This document shows, one piece after another, positions 16,631 through 25,116 of a stretch of 64,000 bases of DNA. The stretch covers positions 2,569,001-2,633,000 of the forward strand of contig NZ_CP045851.1 in assembly GCF_009650215.1 (NCBI RefSeq), written 5' to 3'. This stretch comes from Actinomarinicola tropica. Its GTDB lineage: Bacteria; Actinomycetota; Acidimicrobiia; Acidimicrobiales; SKKL01. The notes beneath the pieces are model-generated. The model saw only the letters and a program-made list of their open reading frames with translations, searched no databases and was not told the DNA's origin. The stretch's first letter is position 1, and the number at the start of each line of letters is the position of its first letter. The translations under genes and the position numbers were made by a program.

Positions 16631-18159
16631 GCGACCACCTCCATCGGTCGACCGCTCTCCACCCGCTCGACCCGGAGGGCGTCGGCCGCCAACTCGGGCT
16701 GGTCGCGCCGGACGTGGCCCCAGTCAGCGGTGCGAGCGAAGGTGATGTCGAGGATGCCCTTCACGTACACCACGTCGAGGAACACGTCGTAGAGCAGCTC
16801 GGGGACGATCAGGAGAGCGAGGAGGCGGGCCCGGCGCCCGCCGCTCCACACGCTGACGACCCGGTCGACGGCGAAGATCCCGCCCACGCCGATCCAGAAG
16901 GGGAACCAGATCCAGCCGTCGCTCGACAGCACCGTCAGCAGGATGAGGAGCCAGAAGGAGCTGAGCGCGATCACCGAGTAGCCGATGCCGAGCTGCTGGG
17001 CCCAGTACCGCAGCATCGACGGTGCCGGCCCGTAGGCACCGAGGTTCTCGAGCGCCCCGCGCTGCCACCGCAGCCGCTGGGTCCACAGGTGGCGCCAGGT
17101 CGGCATCAGCTCGGTGACCACTCGGCAGCGGTCGGGCGACGCCATCAGGCCACCGAGGGACTTGATCGCGAGCGTCAGCTCGTTGTCCTCGGTGAGGGCG
17201 ATGACGTCGTAGACGTCCCCCTCGACCCCGGGGAGGAGGCCGCCACGGTTCGCCGCCACCGTGCGCAGGGCACGGGCCCGGAACATCGACGCCGTGCCGG
17301 TCAGCACGAACACCCGTCCACGACGCCGGCGGATCTCGCGGGAGTAGCGCACGTACTCGTTGCGCTGCAGCTGGCCGAGCAGGCCGTGGCCCTCCTCGCC
17401 GTAGAAGAGCCCGCCGATCGCCATCAGCGCCCGATCGTTCGTGAAGCGCTGGATGCCGGCCTCGAGGAAGCCGGCGTCGAGCACCGTGTCGGCGTCCATG
17501 CACATCACGACGTCGTTGTCGCCCATGTCGCCGAGCAGCCCGCGGAGGACCTGGTTGAGGGCGCCGGCCTTCTTGTGCTCGTTGCCGACCGTCACGAACA
17601 CCTCGGCGCCGTGCGCACGGGCGATGTCCGCCGTGTCGTCGGTGCAGTTGTCGGCGACGACGATCACCCGGTCGGGTGCCGGCTCCTGCATCTGGAGAGA
17701 GCGGAGCGTGGCGCCGATCGACGCCGCCTCGTCGTGGGCCGGGATGAGCACCGTGACAGTGACCGGTCCGGCGTAGACGCCGCGGGTGGCCGCCATCACG
17801 ACCCGTGGGGCCAGCACCTTCGTCGTGCCGTCGTTCGAGCGGCGCGAGCGGTCGAGCACGATGCGCTCGACGAGGGCCGCGGCCGCGGCGAACACCACGC
17901 CGAGCGCCACCGAGCCGACGACGGTGGCGACCGACGGCGCGCGTGGCTCGTAGCTGACGCTCCAGATGCCGAGCAGGTCGACGGTCCGGACGCCACCGGC
18001 GCTCATCACGTCGCTCGAGGAGCCGAGGGTCCAGAGCAGGACGGCGCCGCTGACCACGATGAGCGCGACGACCAGGCCGACGACGCGCCCGAGGACGCCG
18101 CTCGTCCTGCTCCTCGGCGCGGTCGGTGCCGCATCGGCGATCCACGGTCGGGTTGCCAC
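16627..18159 (-). CDS. Membrane family 2 glycosyltransferase (processive, IcaA/NodC/BcsA-like)
   Basis: 510 aa. Two N-terminal spans (about 22-44, 78-98) precede a cytoplasmic GT2 domain: VLIPAHDEAASIG, then DNCTDD, the metal-binding MDADT, TEDNELT (acceptor TED) and QRLRWQRG (the QXXRW of processive enzymes). Three or four C-terminal spans follow (about 395-490). The motif set is that of synthases making beta-linked polysaccharides such as poly-N-acetylglucosamine or hyaluronan-type chains, with export through their own membrane part. Product is not determined. The 71-aa gene downstream is coupled. Confidence 0.85.
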   Translation of the reverse strand: MATRPWIADAAPTAPRSRTSGVLGRVVGLVVALIVVSGAVLLWTLGSSSDVMSAGGVRTVDLLGIWSVSYEPRAPSVATVVGSVALGVVFAAAAALVERIVLDRSRRSNDGTTKVLAPRVVMAATRGVYAGPVTVTVLIPAHDEAASIGATLRSLQMQEPAPDRVIVVADNCTDDTADIARAHGAEVFVTVGNEHKKAGALNQVLRGLLGDMGDNDVVMCMDADTVLDAGFLEAGIQRFTNDRALMAIGGLFYGEEGHGLLGQLQRNEYVRYSREIRRRRGRVFVLTGTASMFRARALRTVAANRGGLLPGVEGDVYDVIALTEDNELTLAIKSLGGLMASPDRCRVVTELMPTWRHLWTQRLRWQRGALENLGAYGPAPSMLRYWAQQLGIGYSVIALSSFWLLILLTVLSSDGWIWFPFWIGVGGIFAVDRVVSVWSGGRRARLLALLIVPELLYDVFLDVVYVKGILDITFARTADWGHVRRDQPELAADALRVERVESGRPMEVVA

Positions 18160-18259
18160 GACCGGCCCATCGGCCGATCGGCGCGCCCGTCAAGCGACGA
18201 CCGCCGCGGATGCCCGGAAACAGTCCGATCGACCCAGGGTCACACGGGGTGGCCGTTCG

Positions 18260-18265
18260 TACACT
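18260..18265 (+). promoter_or_regulatory. -10 TACACT before the J-domain gene
   Basis: TACACT matches TANNNT and lies 46 nt upstream of the ATG at 18312, in the divergent gap to the glycosyltransferase gene. No clear -35 is seen. Confidence 0.35.
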
Positions 18266-18311
18266 CGCTGCGACACGGTTGATCGGCGGATCGAGCCACG
18301 GAGCATCGGGC

Positions 18312-18878
18312 ATGAGCAAGAGGTGGCCGTTCGGTCGCAAGCGTGACGAGGGCGAGCAGATCCACATCGCCGGGGACCAGGGCCACGGGTGGTGGGCCGA
18401 TCGCGACGCGCTCGAGGCGACGATCGACCGCCGGTGGCGCCGGCAGGCCCCCGACGGCCACCCCCGTCGCCGCGCGTCCGATCGCACGGGCCACGACGCC
18501 CGGGGCGACCGCGTCGCACCGAGCCCGGGCTTCGCGCCCTCCGACGCCGGACAGCCCACCGATCGGTGGGACCCGGCGGCGCTGTTCACCGACACCGCGA
18601 CGATCCGGGCCGAGAGCGCCGCGACGGCCGACGCCGACGGCGACGAGGTCCTCACGACCCGCGAGGCGGGGTCGCCGTGGTCGGCGCTCGGCCTGTCCTC
18701 GGACGCCTCCTGGGGCGAGGTCGTCCGCCGCCACCGCCAGCTCGCCAAGCGGCACCACCCGGACCGGGCGGCCCCGGACGACCCCGACGGTCGTCGCCGC
18801 GCCGAGGAGCAGATGACGGCGATCAACGCCGCGTTCCACGACCTCCGTCGGATCTACCGGCTCACGGGCAGCCGCTGA
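18312..18878 (+). CDS. J-domain (DnaJ-type) protein
   Basis: 188 aa. The first 120 residues are polar, Arg/Asp-rich and probably disordered. The C-terminal part (about 122-185) is a J-domain: PWSALGLSSDASWGEVVRRH, then the diagnostic HPD in KRHHPDRA, and a final helix AINAAFHDLRRIY. J-domains stimulate an Hsp70 ATPase; lack of zinc-finger and C-terminal DnaJ domains makes this a type III protein that targets DnaK to a particular client. No client is evident from the neighbours. Confidence 0.82.
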   Translation: MSKRWPFGRKRDEGEQIHIAGDQGHGWWADRDALEATIDRRWRRQAPDGHPRRRASDRTGHDARGDRVAPSPGFAPSDAGQPTDRWDPAALFTDTATIRAESAATADADGDEVLTTREAGSPWSALGLSSDASWGEVVRRHRQLAKRHHPDRAAPDDPDGRRRAEEQMTAINAAFHDLRRIYRLTGSR

Positions 18879-18887
18879 GCGACGAGG

Positions 18888-19931
18888 TCAGCCCGGCACC
18901 GGCGGCTCGAGGTACCACAGCTCGCCACCGAGGTGGTCCTCCAGGCTCTTGGCCAGTCGTGCCAGCGTCGGCGTCTGCCGGTCCCAGACGAGGATCGCGG
19001 CGGCGACGTTGCGGGCCAGCCAGCCGTCACGACGCGCCAGCGACGAGCCGACCTCCTGGCTGTTGCGCGGGACCTTGCGCTCGAGGGTGACGACCTCCTC
19101 GGCGCGGTCGAGCAGGTCGGCGAACCGGGTCCGCGCGTCCGCCGACCACCGCGCGTCGGGGTCGGGGTGCGGCAGCACGGCGACGAGGGGCAGCCCGAGC
19201 GAGACCGCGGCCTCCGCGCCGAGCTGCTCGGCGCCGAGCCGCAACCCGGACACCACGACGAGGTCGGGATCCATCTCCCGGCGGGCGGCGAGCACCCGCC
19301 GGAGCTCGTCGCGCACGCCGTCGGCGATCGGGTTCGGCCCGTAGCCACCGAGCTCGGGTGGCCGGTGACCGAAGACCGCGACGCCGCTCTCGGCGATCGG
19401 CGCCGCGGGCAGCCGGCCGTCCCGCCGCGCGCCGGCGCTCGGTGCCCCCACCGCACCGGTCGGGTCGGTCGGCAGCTTGGTCACGTCGGGGTGCGTGGAG
19501 CCCGAGGCGCCGAGCTGGGAGGCCGCGGCGGCGACGGCGAGTCGATCGGCGATGTCGTTGAGCGGGTCGCCCCCGTGGCCCTTCACCCACCGGAACGTGA
19601 CGTCGCCGCGCTCGCGGACGAGCTCGACGAACGGCTCCCAGAGGTCGCGGTTCGCGACGGGCTCCTTCTTCGAGTTCGTCCAGCCGCGACGGATCCACCC
19701 CTCCCACCACCGGTCGCGGAAGCAGTTGACGACGTAGGTGGAGTCCGACACGACCTCGACGGGGCCGGTCGCCGCCCGCACCGCCTCGTAGGCCGCGGTG
19801 ATCTCCATGCGCTGGTTGGTGGTGTGGCGGTCGGCGCCCGACGCCCACGGGCCGTCGGTGCGCACCCACGCCCAGCCGCCGGGCCCAGGGTTTCCGCTGC
19901 ACGCTCCATCGGTGTACACGACCGTCGCCAC
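18888..19931 (-). CDS. RNase HI fused to a SLOG (YpsA/DUF1273-like) domain
   Basis: 347 aa in one unbroken frame from GTG at 19931. Residues 1 to about 140 are RNase HI with the metal-binding residues in place: Asp in YTDGACSGNPGPGG, Glu in QRMEITAAYEA, Asp in SDSTYVV, and Asp in the final NDIADRLA. About 40 residues of linker lead to a Rossmann-like SLOG domain: VAVFGHRPPELGGYG, VVVSGLRLGAEQLGAEAA, LVAVLPHPDPDARWSADART, and RNVAAAILVWD. RNase HI degrades RNA in RNA-DNA hybrids. SLOG domains bind nucleotides or nucleotide-derived ligands. The join suggests a hybrid nuclease controlled by a nucleotide signal, or a ligand-processing step after cleavage; both are inference. Confidence 0.83.
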   Translation of the reverse strand: MATVVYTDGACSGNPGPGGWAWVRTDGPWASGADRHTTNQRMEITAAYEAVRAATGPVEVVSDSTYVVNCFRDRWWEGWIRRGWTNSKKEPVANRDLWEPFVELVRERGDVTFRWVKGHGGDPLNDIADRLAVAAAASQLGASGSTHPDVTKLPTDPTGAVGAPSAGARRDGRLPAAPIAESGVAVFGHRPPELGGYGPNPIADGVRDELRRVLAARREMDPDLVVVSGLRLGAEQLGAEAAVSLGLPLVAVLPHPDPDARWSADARTRFADLLDRAEEVVTLERKVPRNSQEVGSSLARRDGWLARNVAAAILVWDRQTPTLARLAKSLEDHLGGELWYLEPPVPG

Positions 19932-20020
19932 AGCCGGGAGCTTCCCACAGCCGCGGGCGTCGCCTCGTCGGTACCCTGAGCCTGACCGGCGTGCCATCGA
20001 CCGCGAAGGGACCCCACCCG

Positions 20021-22741
20021 ATGATCATCGACGGCTTCGTGCACCAGCTGCCCGACACCGATCCGACCGAGACCGACGAGTGGCTCGCCTCGCTCGACGC
20101 CGTCGTGTCCACCCACGGCGCGACGAGGGCCCGCTACCTGCTGTCCAAGCTGCTGGTGCGCGCCCGTGAGCTCCAGGTCGGCGTCCCCGCCGCCGTGTCG
20201 ACGCCCTACGTGAACACGATCCCGCCCGAGCAGGAGCCGTGGTTCCCCGGCGACGAGGAGATCGAGCGCCGCATCCGGGCGATGATCCGCTGGAACGCCG
20301 CGGTGATGGTCGTGAAGGCCAACCACGCCGCCGAGGGCATCGGTGGGCACCTGTCGACGTTCGCGTCCTCCGCCGCCCTCTACGAGGTCGGCTTCAACCA
20401 CTTCTTCCGCGGCAAGGAGGACGGGCTCCCCGGCGACCAGGTCTACATCCAGGGCCACGCCGCGCCCGGCATCTACGCCCGCGCCTTCCTCGAGGGTCGC
20501 CTCACCGAGGCCGAGCTCGACCGCTTCCGCCGCGAGATCGGGGGCGGCGGACTGTCGAGCTACCCCCACCCCCGCCTGATGCCGGACTTCTGGGAGTACC
20601 CGACCGTCTCGATGGGCCTCGGTCCCATCAACTCGATCTACCAGGCCCGCTTCAACCGCTACCTGCACGACCGGCGCATCGACGACGCCACCGAGAGCCG
20701 CGTCTGGTGCTTCCTCGGCGACGGCGAGGTCGACGAGCCCGAGACGCTCGGGTCGATCTCGCTCGCCGCGCGCGAGGGCCTCGACAACCTCACCTGGGTC
20801 ATCAACTGCAACCTCCAGCGCCTCGACGGGCCGGTCCGGGGCAACGGCAAGATCATCCAGGAGCTCGAGGCGATCTTCCGTGGCGCGGGCTGGAACGTCA
20901 TCAAGGTGATCTGGGGCTCCCGGTGGGACGAGCTGCTCGCCCGCGACGTCGACGGCGTGCTCCTCAACAAGATGAACACCACCGTCGACGGCGACTTCCA
21001 GCGCTACGCCGTCGAGGACGGCTCCTACACCCGTGAGCACTTCTTCGGGCCCGACCCTCGGCTGCGGAAGATGGTCGAGCACCTCTCCGACGAGGAGATC
21101 CGCAACCTTCCCCGCGGCGGCCACGACTACCGCAAGCTGTACGCCGCCTACCGCGCGGCGACCGAGACGACCGGCGCGCCGACGGTCATCCTCGCCAAGA
21201 CGATCAAGGGCTGGACCCTCGGCCCCGACGTCGAGGGCCGCAACGCCACCCACCAGATCAAGAAGATGACCGACGAGCAGCTCATGCGGCTGCGCACCCG
21301 CCTCCACCTCGAGGACCTCATCCCGGAGGACGCGCTGGCGGAGGGCACCGAACCGCCCTACATCCGGCCGCCCGAGGGCTCCGACGAGCTGGCCTACATC
21401 CGCGACCGGCGCACCGCGCTCGACGGGCCGCTCCCGTCGCGGCCCCGGTTCACCCGCCGCAAGCTCACCCCGCCGTCCGCAGCGCCGTTCGACGAGCTGT
21501 TCGCCGGGTCGGGCAAGCAGGAGGTCTCGACGACCACGGCGTTCACCCGCCTGCTCCGCAACCTCATGCGCGACGGCGACTTCGGCGACCGGGTCGTGCC
21601 GATCATCCCCGACGAGGCGCGCACGTTCGGCATGGACGCCATGTTCCGCGAGTTCAAGATCTACGCGTCGAAGGGCCAGCTCTACGAGCCGGTCGACGCC
21701 CAGCTGCTGCTCTCCTACACCGAGGGCAAGGACGGGCAGATCCTCGAGGAGGGCATCACCGAGGCCGGCTCGATGGCCAGCTTCACCGCGGCGGCGACCG
21801 CCTACTCCAACCTCGGCGTGCCGGTGGTGCCGTTCTTCACCTTCTACTCGATGTTCGGGTTCCAGCGGGTCGGCGACCTCATCTGGGCCGCGTCCGACGC
21901 CCGGGCGCGCGGGTTCCTGCTCGGCGCCACGGCCGGTCGCACCACGCTGCTCGGCGAGGGGCTCCAGCACCAGGACGGCCACTCCCTCGTGCTCGCGTCC
22001 ACCGTGCCCACGGTGCGCGCCTACGACCCGGCGTTCGCGTACGAGATGGCGGTGATCATCCGCCACGGCATCGACCGGATGTACGGCCAGGGCGAGGGTG
22101 GCGACGACGTCATGTACTACCTGACGCTCTACAACGAGAACTACGCCATGCCCACCAAGCCCGACGACGCCGACGTCGACGCCGGCATCATCGAGGGCCT
22201 CTACCGGTGGGCGCCGGCACCCGACGGCCCGTCCCGCTCGGCGTCGATCGTCTTCTCCGGCTCGATGCAGGGTGGGGCCCGCCAGGCCCAGGCCGAGCTC
22301 GCCGAGCACTACGACGTGGGCGCCGACCTGTGGAGCGCGACGTCGTTCAAGACGCTCCGCGAGGAGGCGCTGTCCGCCGAGCGGTGGAACCGCCTGCACC
22401 CGGGCGAGGAGGGCCGCACGCCGCGGGTCACGCAGCTGCTCGGCGAGGGCGACGGGCCGATCGTGGCCGTCACCGACCACATGACGATGGTCCCCGACCA
22501 GGTCGGCCGTTGGATGCCCCGCACCTTCGTGCCCCTCGGCACCGACGGCTTCGGGCGCAGCGACACCCGCGAGGCGCTGCGGCGGTTCTTCGAGGTCGAC
22601 GCCGGCCACATCGTGGTGGCGACGCTGTGGGGGCTGGCACGGGACGGCAAGGTCGACGCCTCGGCGGTCGACGACGCCATCCGCCGCTACGACATCGATC
22701 CCGACGCGGGCGATCCCCGCACGACCTGGCCGGAGGCCTGA
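20021..22741 (+). CDS. aceE: Pyruvate dehydrogenase E1, homodimeric type
   Basis: 906 aa from ATG at 20021, chosen because GAAGGGA precedes it at normal distance; an in-frame GTG 30 nt upstream is less likely. Length matches actinobacterial AceE (about 900). The thiamine diphosphate motif runs from FLGDGEVDEPE to WVINCNLQRLDGP. The conserved GGHDYRKL, HQIKKMTDEQL and C-terminal transketolase-type TDGFGRSDTREALRRFFEVD are present. It decarboxylates pyruvate and acetylates the E2 lipoyl group; the E2, E3 and lipoylation genes lie 17 kb away. The next gene begins one nucleotide after its stop. Confidence 0.95.
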   Translation: MIIDGFVHQLPDTDPTETDEWLASLDAVVSTHGATRARYLLSKLLVRARELQVGVPAAVSTPYVNTIPPEQEPWFPGDEEIERRIRAMIRWNAAVMVVKANHAAEGIGGHLSTFASSAALYEVGFNHFFRGKEDGLPGDQVYIQGHAAPGIYARAFLEGRLTEAELDRFRREIGGGGLSSYPHPRLMPDFWEYPTVSMGLGPINSIYQARFNRYLHDRRIDDATESRVWCFLGDGEVDEPETLGSISLAAREGLDNLTWVINCNLQRLDGPVRGNGKIIQELEAIFRGAGWNVIKVIWGSRWDELLARDVDGVLLNKMNTTVDGDFQRYAVEDGSYTREHFFGPDPRLRKMVEHLSDEEIRNLPRGGHDYRKLYAAYRAATETTGAPTVILAKTIKGWTLGPDVEGRNATHQIKKMTDEQLMRLRTRLHLEDLIPEDALAEGTEPPYIRPPEGSDELAYIRDRRTALDGPLPSRPRFTRRKLTPPSAAPFDELFAGSGKQEVSTTTAFTRLLRNLMRDGDFGDRVVPIIPDEARTFGMDAMFREFKIYASKGQLYEPVDAQLLLSYTEGKDGQILEEGITEAGSMASFTAAATAYSNLGVPVVPFFTFYSMFGFQRVGDLIWAASDARARGFLLGATAGRTTLLGEGLQHQDGHSLVLASTVPTVRAYDPAFAYEMAVIIRHGIDRMYGQGEGGDDVMYYLTLYNENYAMPTKPDDADVDAGIIEGLYRWAPAPDGPSRSASIVFSGSMQGGARQAQAELAEHYDVGADLWSATSFKTLREEALSAERWNRLHPGEEGRTPRVTQLLGEGDGPIVAVTDHMTMVPDQVGRWMPRTFVPLGTDGFGRSDTREALRRFFEVDAGHIVVATLWGLARDGKVDASAVDDAIRRYDIDPDAGDPRTTWPEA

Positions 22742-22742
22742 G

Positions 22743-23330
22743 GTGGCGACGACCGAGCCCTCGATCCCCATCACCGGGGATCCCGATGCCGACCAGCTGC
22801 TCGTCGACGACCCGTTCGCCCTCGTCGTCGGCATGCTGCTCGACCAGCAGGTCTCGATGGAGACCGCCTTCGCCGGCCCCTCGAAGCTGAAGGCCCGGCT
22901 CGGGGACCGCTTCACCGCCGAGGCCGTCGCGGCGATGGACCCCGACGAGTTCGAGGCGGTCTGCCGGGAGAAGCCGGCGATCCACCGGTTCCCGAAGGCC
23001 ATGGGCGCCCGCATCCACGAGATGGCCCGCCACGTGGTCGAGCGCTACGACGGCGACCCCGCCGCCATCTGGACCGGCGTCGACGACGGCGACGAGCTGA
23101 AGGACCGCGTGTCGGCCCTGCCCGGCTTCGGCGAGGAGAAGACGAAGATCTTCATCGCCCTGCTCGCCAAGCGGCTGGGCGTCCGGCCCACGGGCTGGGA
23201 GGCGGCCGCCGCGCCGTTCTCGGACGACGTCCCCCGCTCGATCGCCGACGTCGGGTCGCCCCAGACCCTCCTCGAGGTGCGGGAGTGGAAGCGGGCCCAG
23301 AAGGCGGCGGGGAAGTCCAAGCAGGACTGA
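22743..23330 (+). CDS. HhH-GPD-family base-excision repair protein (TIGR03252-like)
   Basis: 195 aa from GTG at 22743, with GGAGG overlapping the end of aceE. A compact helical domain resembles HhH-GPD DNA glycosylases: LVVGMLLDQQVSMETAF at the start, and the hairpin LPGFGEEKTKIFIALLAKRLG. It is shorter than AlkA or Nth, with no Fe-S cysteines. In actinobacteria this group is annotated as uncharacterised HhH-GPD protein. Co-transcription with aceE is likely from spacing, with no obvious functional link. Confidence 0.75.
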   Translation: MATTEPSIPITGDPDADQLLVDDPFALVVGMLLDQQVSMETAFAGPSKLKARLGDRFTAEAVAAMDPDEFEAVCREKPAIHRFPKAMGARIHEMARHVVERYDGDPAAIWTGVDDGDELKDRVSALPGFGEEKTKIFIALLAKRLGVRPTGWEAAAAPFSDDVPRSIADVGSPQTLLEVREWKRAQKAAGKSKQD

Positions 23331-23348
23331 GGTTCCCGCAGGGTTGAG

Positions 23349-23375
23349 CCGCGGGCCCGCGGGGGTAGCCCGCGG
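23349..23375. terminator. Inverted repeat between the HhH-GPD gene and the next start
   Basis: CCGCGGGC and GCCCGCGG form a perfect 8-bp stem with an 11-nt loop, ending two bases before the next ATG. It may terminate the aceE transcript or hinder initiation at 23378. Confidence 0.35.
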
Positions 23376-23377
23376 CC

Positions 23378-23896
23378 ATGTCTCCCGCGCAGCCAGAGGT
23401 CCACCGCAGCGGCCGCACCCCGCTCGACCCCGACCACGCCGACACCCAGGTCGAGGTGGAGCACCGGGCACCACGCGACGAGCCCGGAGGCGGCCCCGTG
23501 CCCGAGGACAACCGCCCGGGCCACCACCCCGACCACGAGCAGGACAAGCCCGACCTCGACGAGTTCGCGGCCAAGTTCGGCACCGCACCCTCCGAGGAGG
23601 GCGGCGACGAACCGGGCGACGGCTCCGAGTCGGCGACCGATCGCGAGGCTGCGTCCACCTCCCCGGTGGACCGTGGCCGCTCGGCCCTCGAGACGGCCGC
23701 GTCGGTCGTGTCGGGCGGCATCTCCGCCGGGGCCGCCGTCGCCGGTCCGCTGGTCAGCGGGGCACGAGGCCTCGTCGAGCGCCTCGCCGAGAAGAAGCGG
23801 CACAGCGACACCTCCTCGTCAGAGGGCGACGCCGATCGCATCGCCCGGCTGGAGTCGCGGGTTGCCGACCTCGAGCGCCAGCTGCGCGAGCGCTGA
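23378..23896 (+). CDS. Hypothetical acidic protein with C-terminal coiled coil
   Basis: 172 aa. The first 100 residues are Asp/Glu/Pro/His-rich and likely disordered. A short apolar Ala/Gly/Val stretch (ASVVSGGISAGAAVAGPLV, about 112-130) may touch the membrane, and the end (ADRIARLESRVADLERQLRER) has heptad spacing typical of a coiled coil. No family recognised. Codon use looks like its neighbours, and the C-terminal heptad supports that it is real. Confidence 0.55.
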   Translation: MSPAQPEVHRSGRTPLDPDHADTQVEVEHRAPRDEPGGGPVPEDNRPGHHPDHEQDKPDLDEFAAKFGTAPSEEGGDEPGDGSESATDREAASTSPVDRGRSALETAASVVSGGISAGAAVAGPLVSGARGLVERLAEKKRHSDTSSSEGDADRIARLESRVADLERQLRER

Positions 23897-23914
23897 TCGG
23901 GCGCCTCGCGCGCG

Positions 23915-24385
23915 TCAGCGCGCCAGGGGCGCCACCGTGGCGCCGCTGACCTCGACGAGCCGTTGCGGCGCGATCGCGAACACGTGGTTCCACGTGCCGG
24001 CAGCCGCCCACACCTCGTCGTAGCCGAGCAGGTCCTCGTCGAGGTAGGTGTCGAGCGGCTGCGCGTGGCCGAACGGCGGCACGCCACCGATCGGGTAGCC
24101 GGTCCCGGCGCGGACCCGGTCCGCGTCGACGCGCTCGACCGCCGCGCCGCCGGCCACGGCGGAGAGCTTCGACTCGTCGAGCTGGTTCGCGCCGCTGACG
24201 AGGGCCACGACCAGATCGGGGCCGTGACCGAAGATGAGCGACTTCACGATCTGGCCGACCTCGACGCCGATCGCCGCAGCGGCCTCCGCCGCGGTGCGCG
24301 TGCCGTCGGGGAACTCACGGATCTCGACGTCGAGGCCCTGCTCGGTGGCGGCGGCGACGACCCGTCGGACGTTGGGATGGGGCAT
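23915..24385 (-). CDS. YbaK/EbsC-family aminoacyl-tRNA deacylase
   Basis: 156 aa from MPHPNVRRV at 24385; longer in-frame starts upstream overlap the divergent gene. The YbaK fold is seen in TRTAAEAAAAIGVEVGQIVKSLIF (with the conserved Lys), VSGANQLDESKLSAVAGG, and GYPIGGVPPFGHA (the GXXXP loop). Members hydrolyse mischarged tRNAs, for instance Cys-tRNA(Pro). A CACACT hexamer 6 nt before the start suggests a leaderless mRNA, and only 25 nt separate it from the divergent YceH start. Confidence 0.82.
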   Translation of the reverse strand: MPHPNVRRVVAAATEQGLDVEIREFPDGTRTAAEAAAAIGVEVGQIVKSLIFGHGPDLVVALVSGANQLDESKLSAVAGGAAVERVDADRVRAGTGYPIGGVPPFGHAQPLDTYLDEDLLGYDEVWAAAGTWNHVFAIAPQRLVEVSGATVAPLAR

Positions 24386-24410
24386 GCCGTGAGTGTGGCA
24401 GCCTGAGCGC

Positions 24411-25103
24411 ATGGTCGACGTCCCCGACGAGATCGAGCTCACCGCGCCGCAGGCCCGCGTGCTCGGATCGCTGATCGAGAAGGCCGCCACCACGCCCGAC
24501 GCCTACCCGCTCACGCTGAAGGCGCTGACGACGGCGTGCAACCAGACCTCGAGCCGCGACCCGGTCGTCGACTACGAGCCCCAGCTGGTGGAGACGACGG
24601 TCCTCGCCCTCAAGGCCAAGGGTCTCGCCCGTGTCGTCCACCCGGGTGCGGGCGAGCGGGCCACGAAGTACCGCCACGTGGCCCACGAGGCGCTCGAGCT
24701 CGGTCCCGCCGAGCTCGCGGTCCTCGCGGTGCTGCTCCTGCGCGGCGCCCAGACGGTGAGCGAGCTGCGCACCCGCACCGAGCGCCTGCACGGCTTCGCC
24801 TCGGCCGACGAGGTCGAGTCGACCCTCGAACGGATGGCCGCCTGGCCGGGGCGCCCGCTCGTGGTGCGCGTGGAGCGCCAGCCGGGTCAGAAGGAGGCCC
24901 GCTGGATCCAGCTGCTCGAGGCCGACGTCGAGGGTCGCGCCGCGGCGTCGGCGACGGCCGGCACCGCCGGCGGCGTGGCCGGACGCAGCGGACGGGTGGA
25001 GGAGCTCGAGCAGCGCGTGGCGCGGCTCGAGCAGCGCGTCGCCCAGCTGGTCGAGGCGCTCGGCGACCTCGTCGAGCTGCCCGCCGACGCCCCGTCCGAC
25101 TAG
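24411..25103 (+). CDS. YceH (DUF480) family protein
   Basis: 230 aa. Two tandem winged-helix-like units: ELTAPQARVLGSLIEKAATTPDAYPLTLKAL with NQTSSRDPVV, then ELAVLAVLLLRGAQTVSELRTRT. Both are diagnostic of the YceH/DUF480 family. The C-terminus has repeated EQRVARLEQRVAQLVEAL heptads, a coiled coil not seen in shorter YceH proteins. Function is poorly known. Start ATG at 24411 is preferred over the upstream GTG because the family begins near DEIELT. Confidence 0.83.
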   Translation: MVDVPDEIELTAPQARVLGSLIEKAATTPDAYPLTLKALTTACNQTSSRDPVVDYEPQLVETTVLALKAKGLARVVHPGAGERATKYRHVAHEALELGPAELAVLAVLLLRGAQTVSELRTRTERLHGFASADEVESTLERMAAWPGRPLVVRVERQPGQKEARWIQLLEADVEGRAAASATAGTAGGVAGRSGRVEELEQRVARLEQRVAQLVEALGDLVELPADAPSD

Positions 25104-25116
25104 CCGGCCCGGAGCG

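Noticed and set aside
19583-23014. Minus-strand open frame of more than 1,100 codons opposite aceE
   Set aside because: It is rich in Val, Gly, Asp, Arg with no motifs and lies exactly antisense to the well-supported aceE and HhH-GPD genes. Long antisense frames are expected where third codon positions are almost all G or C.
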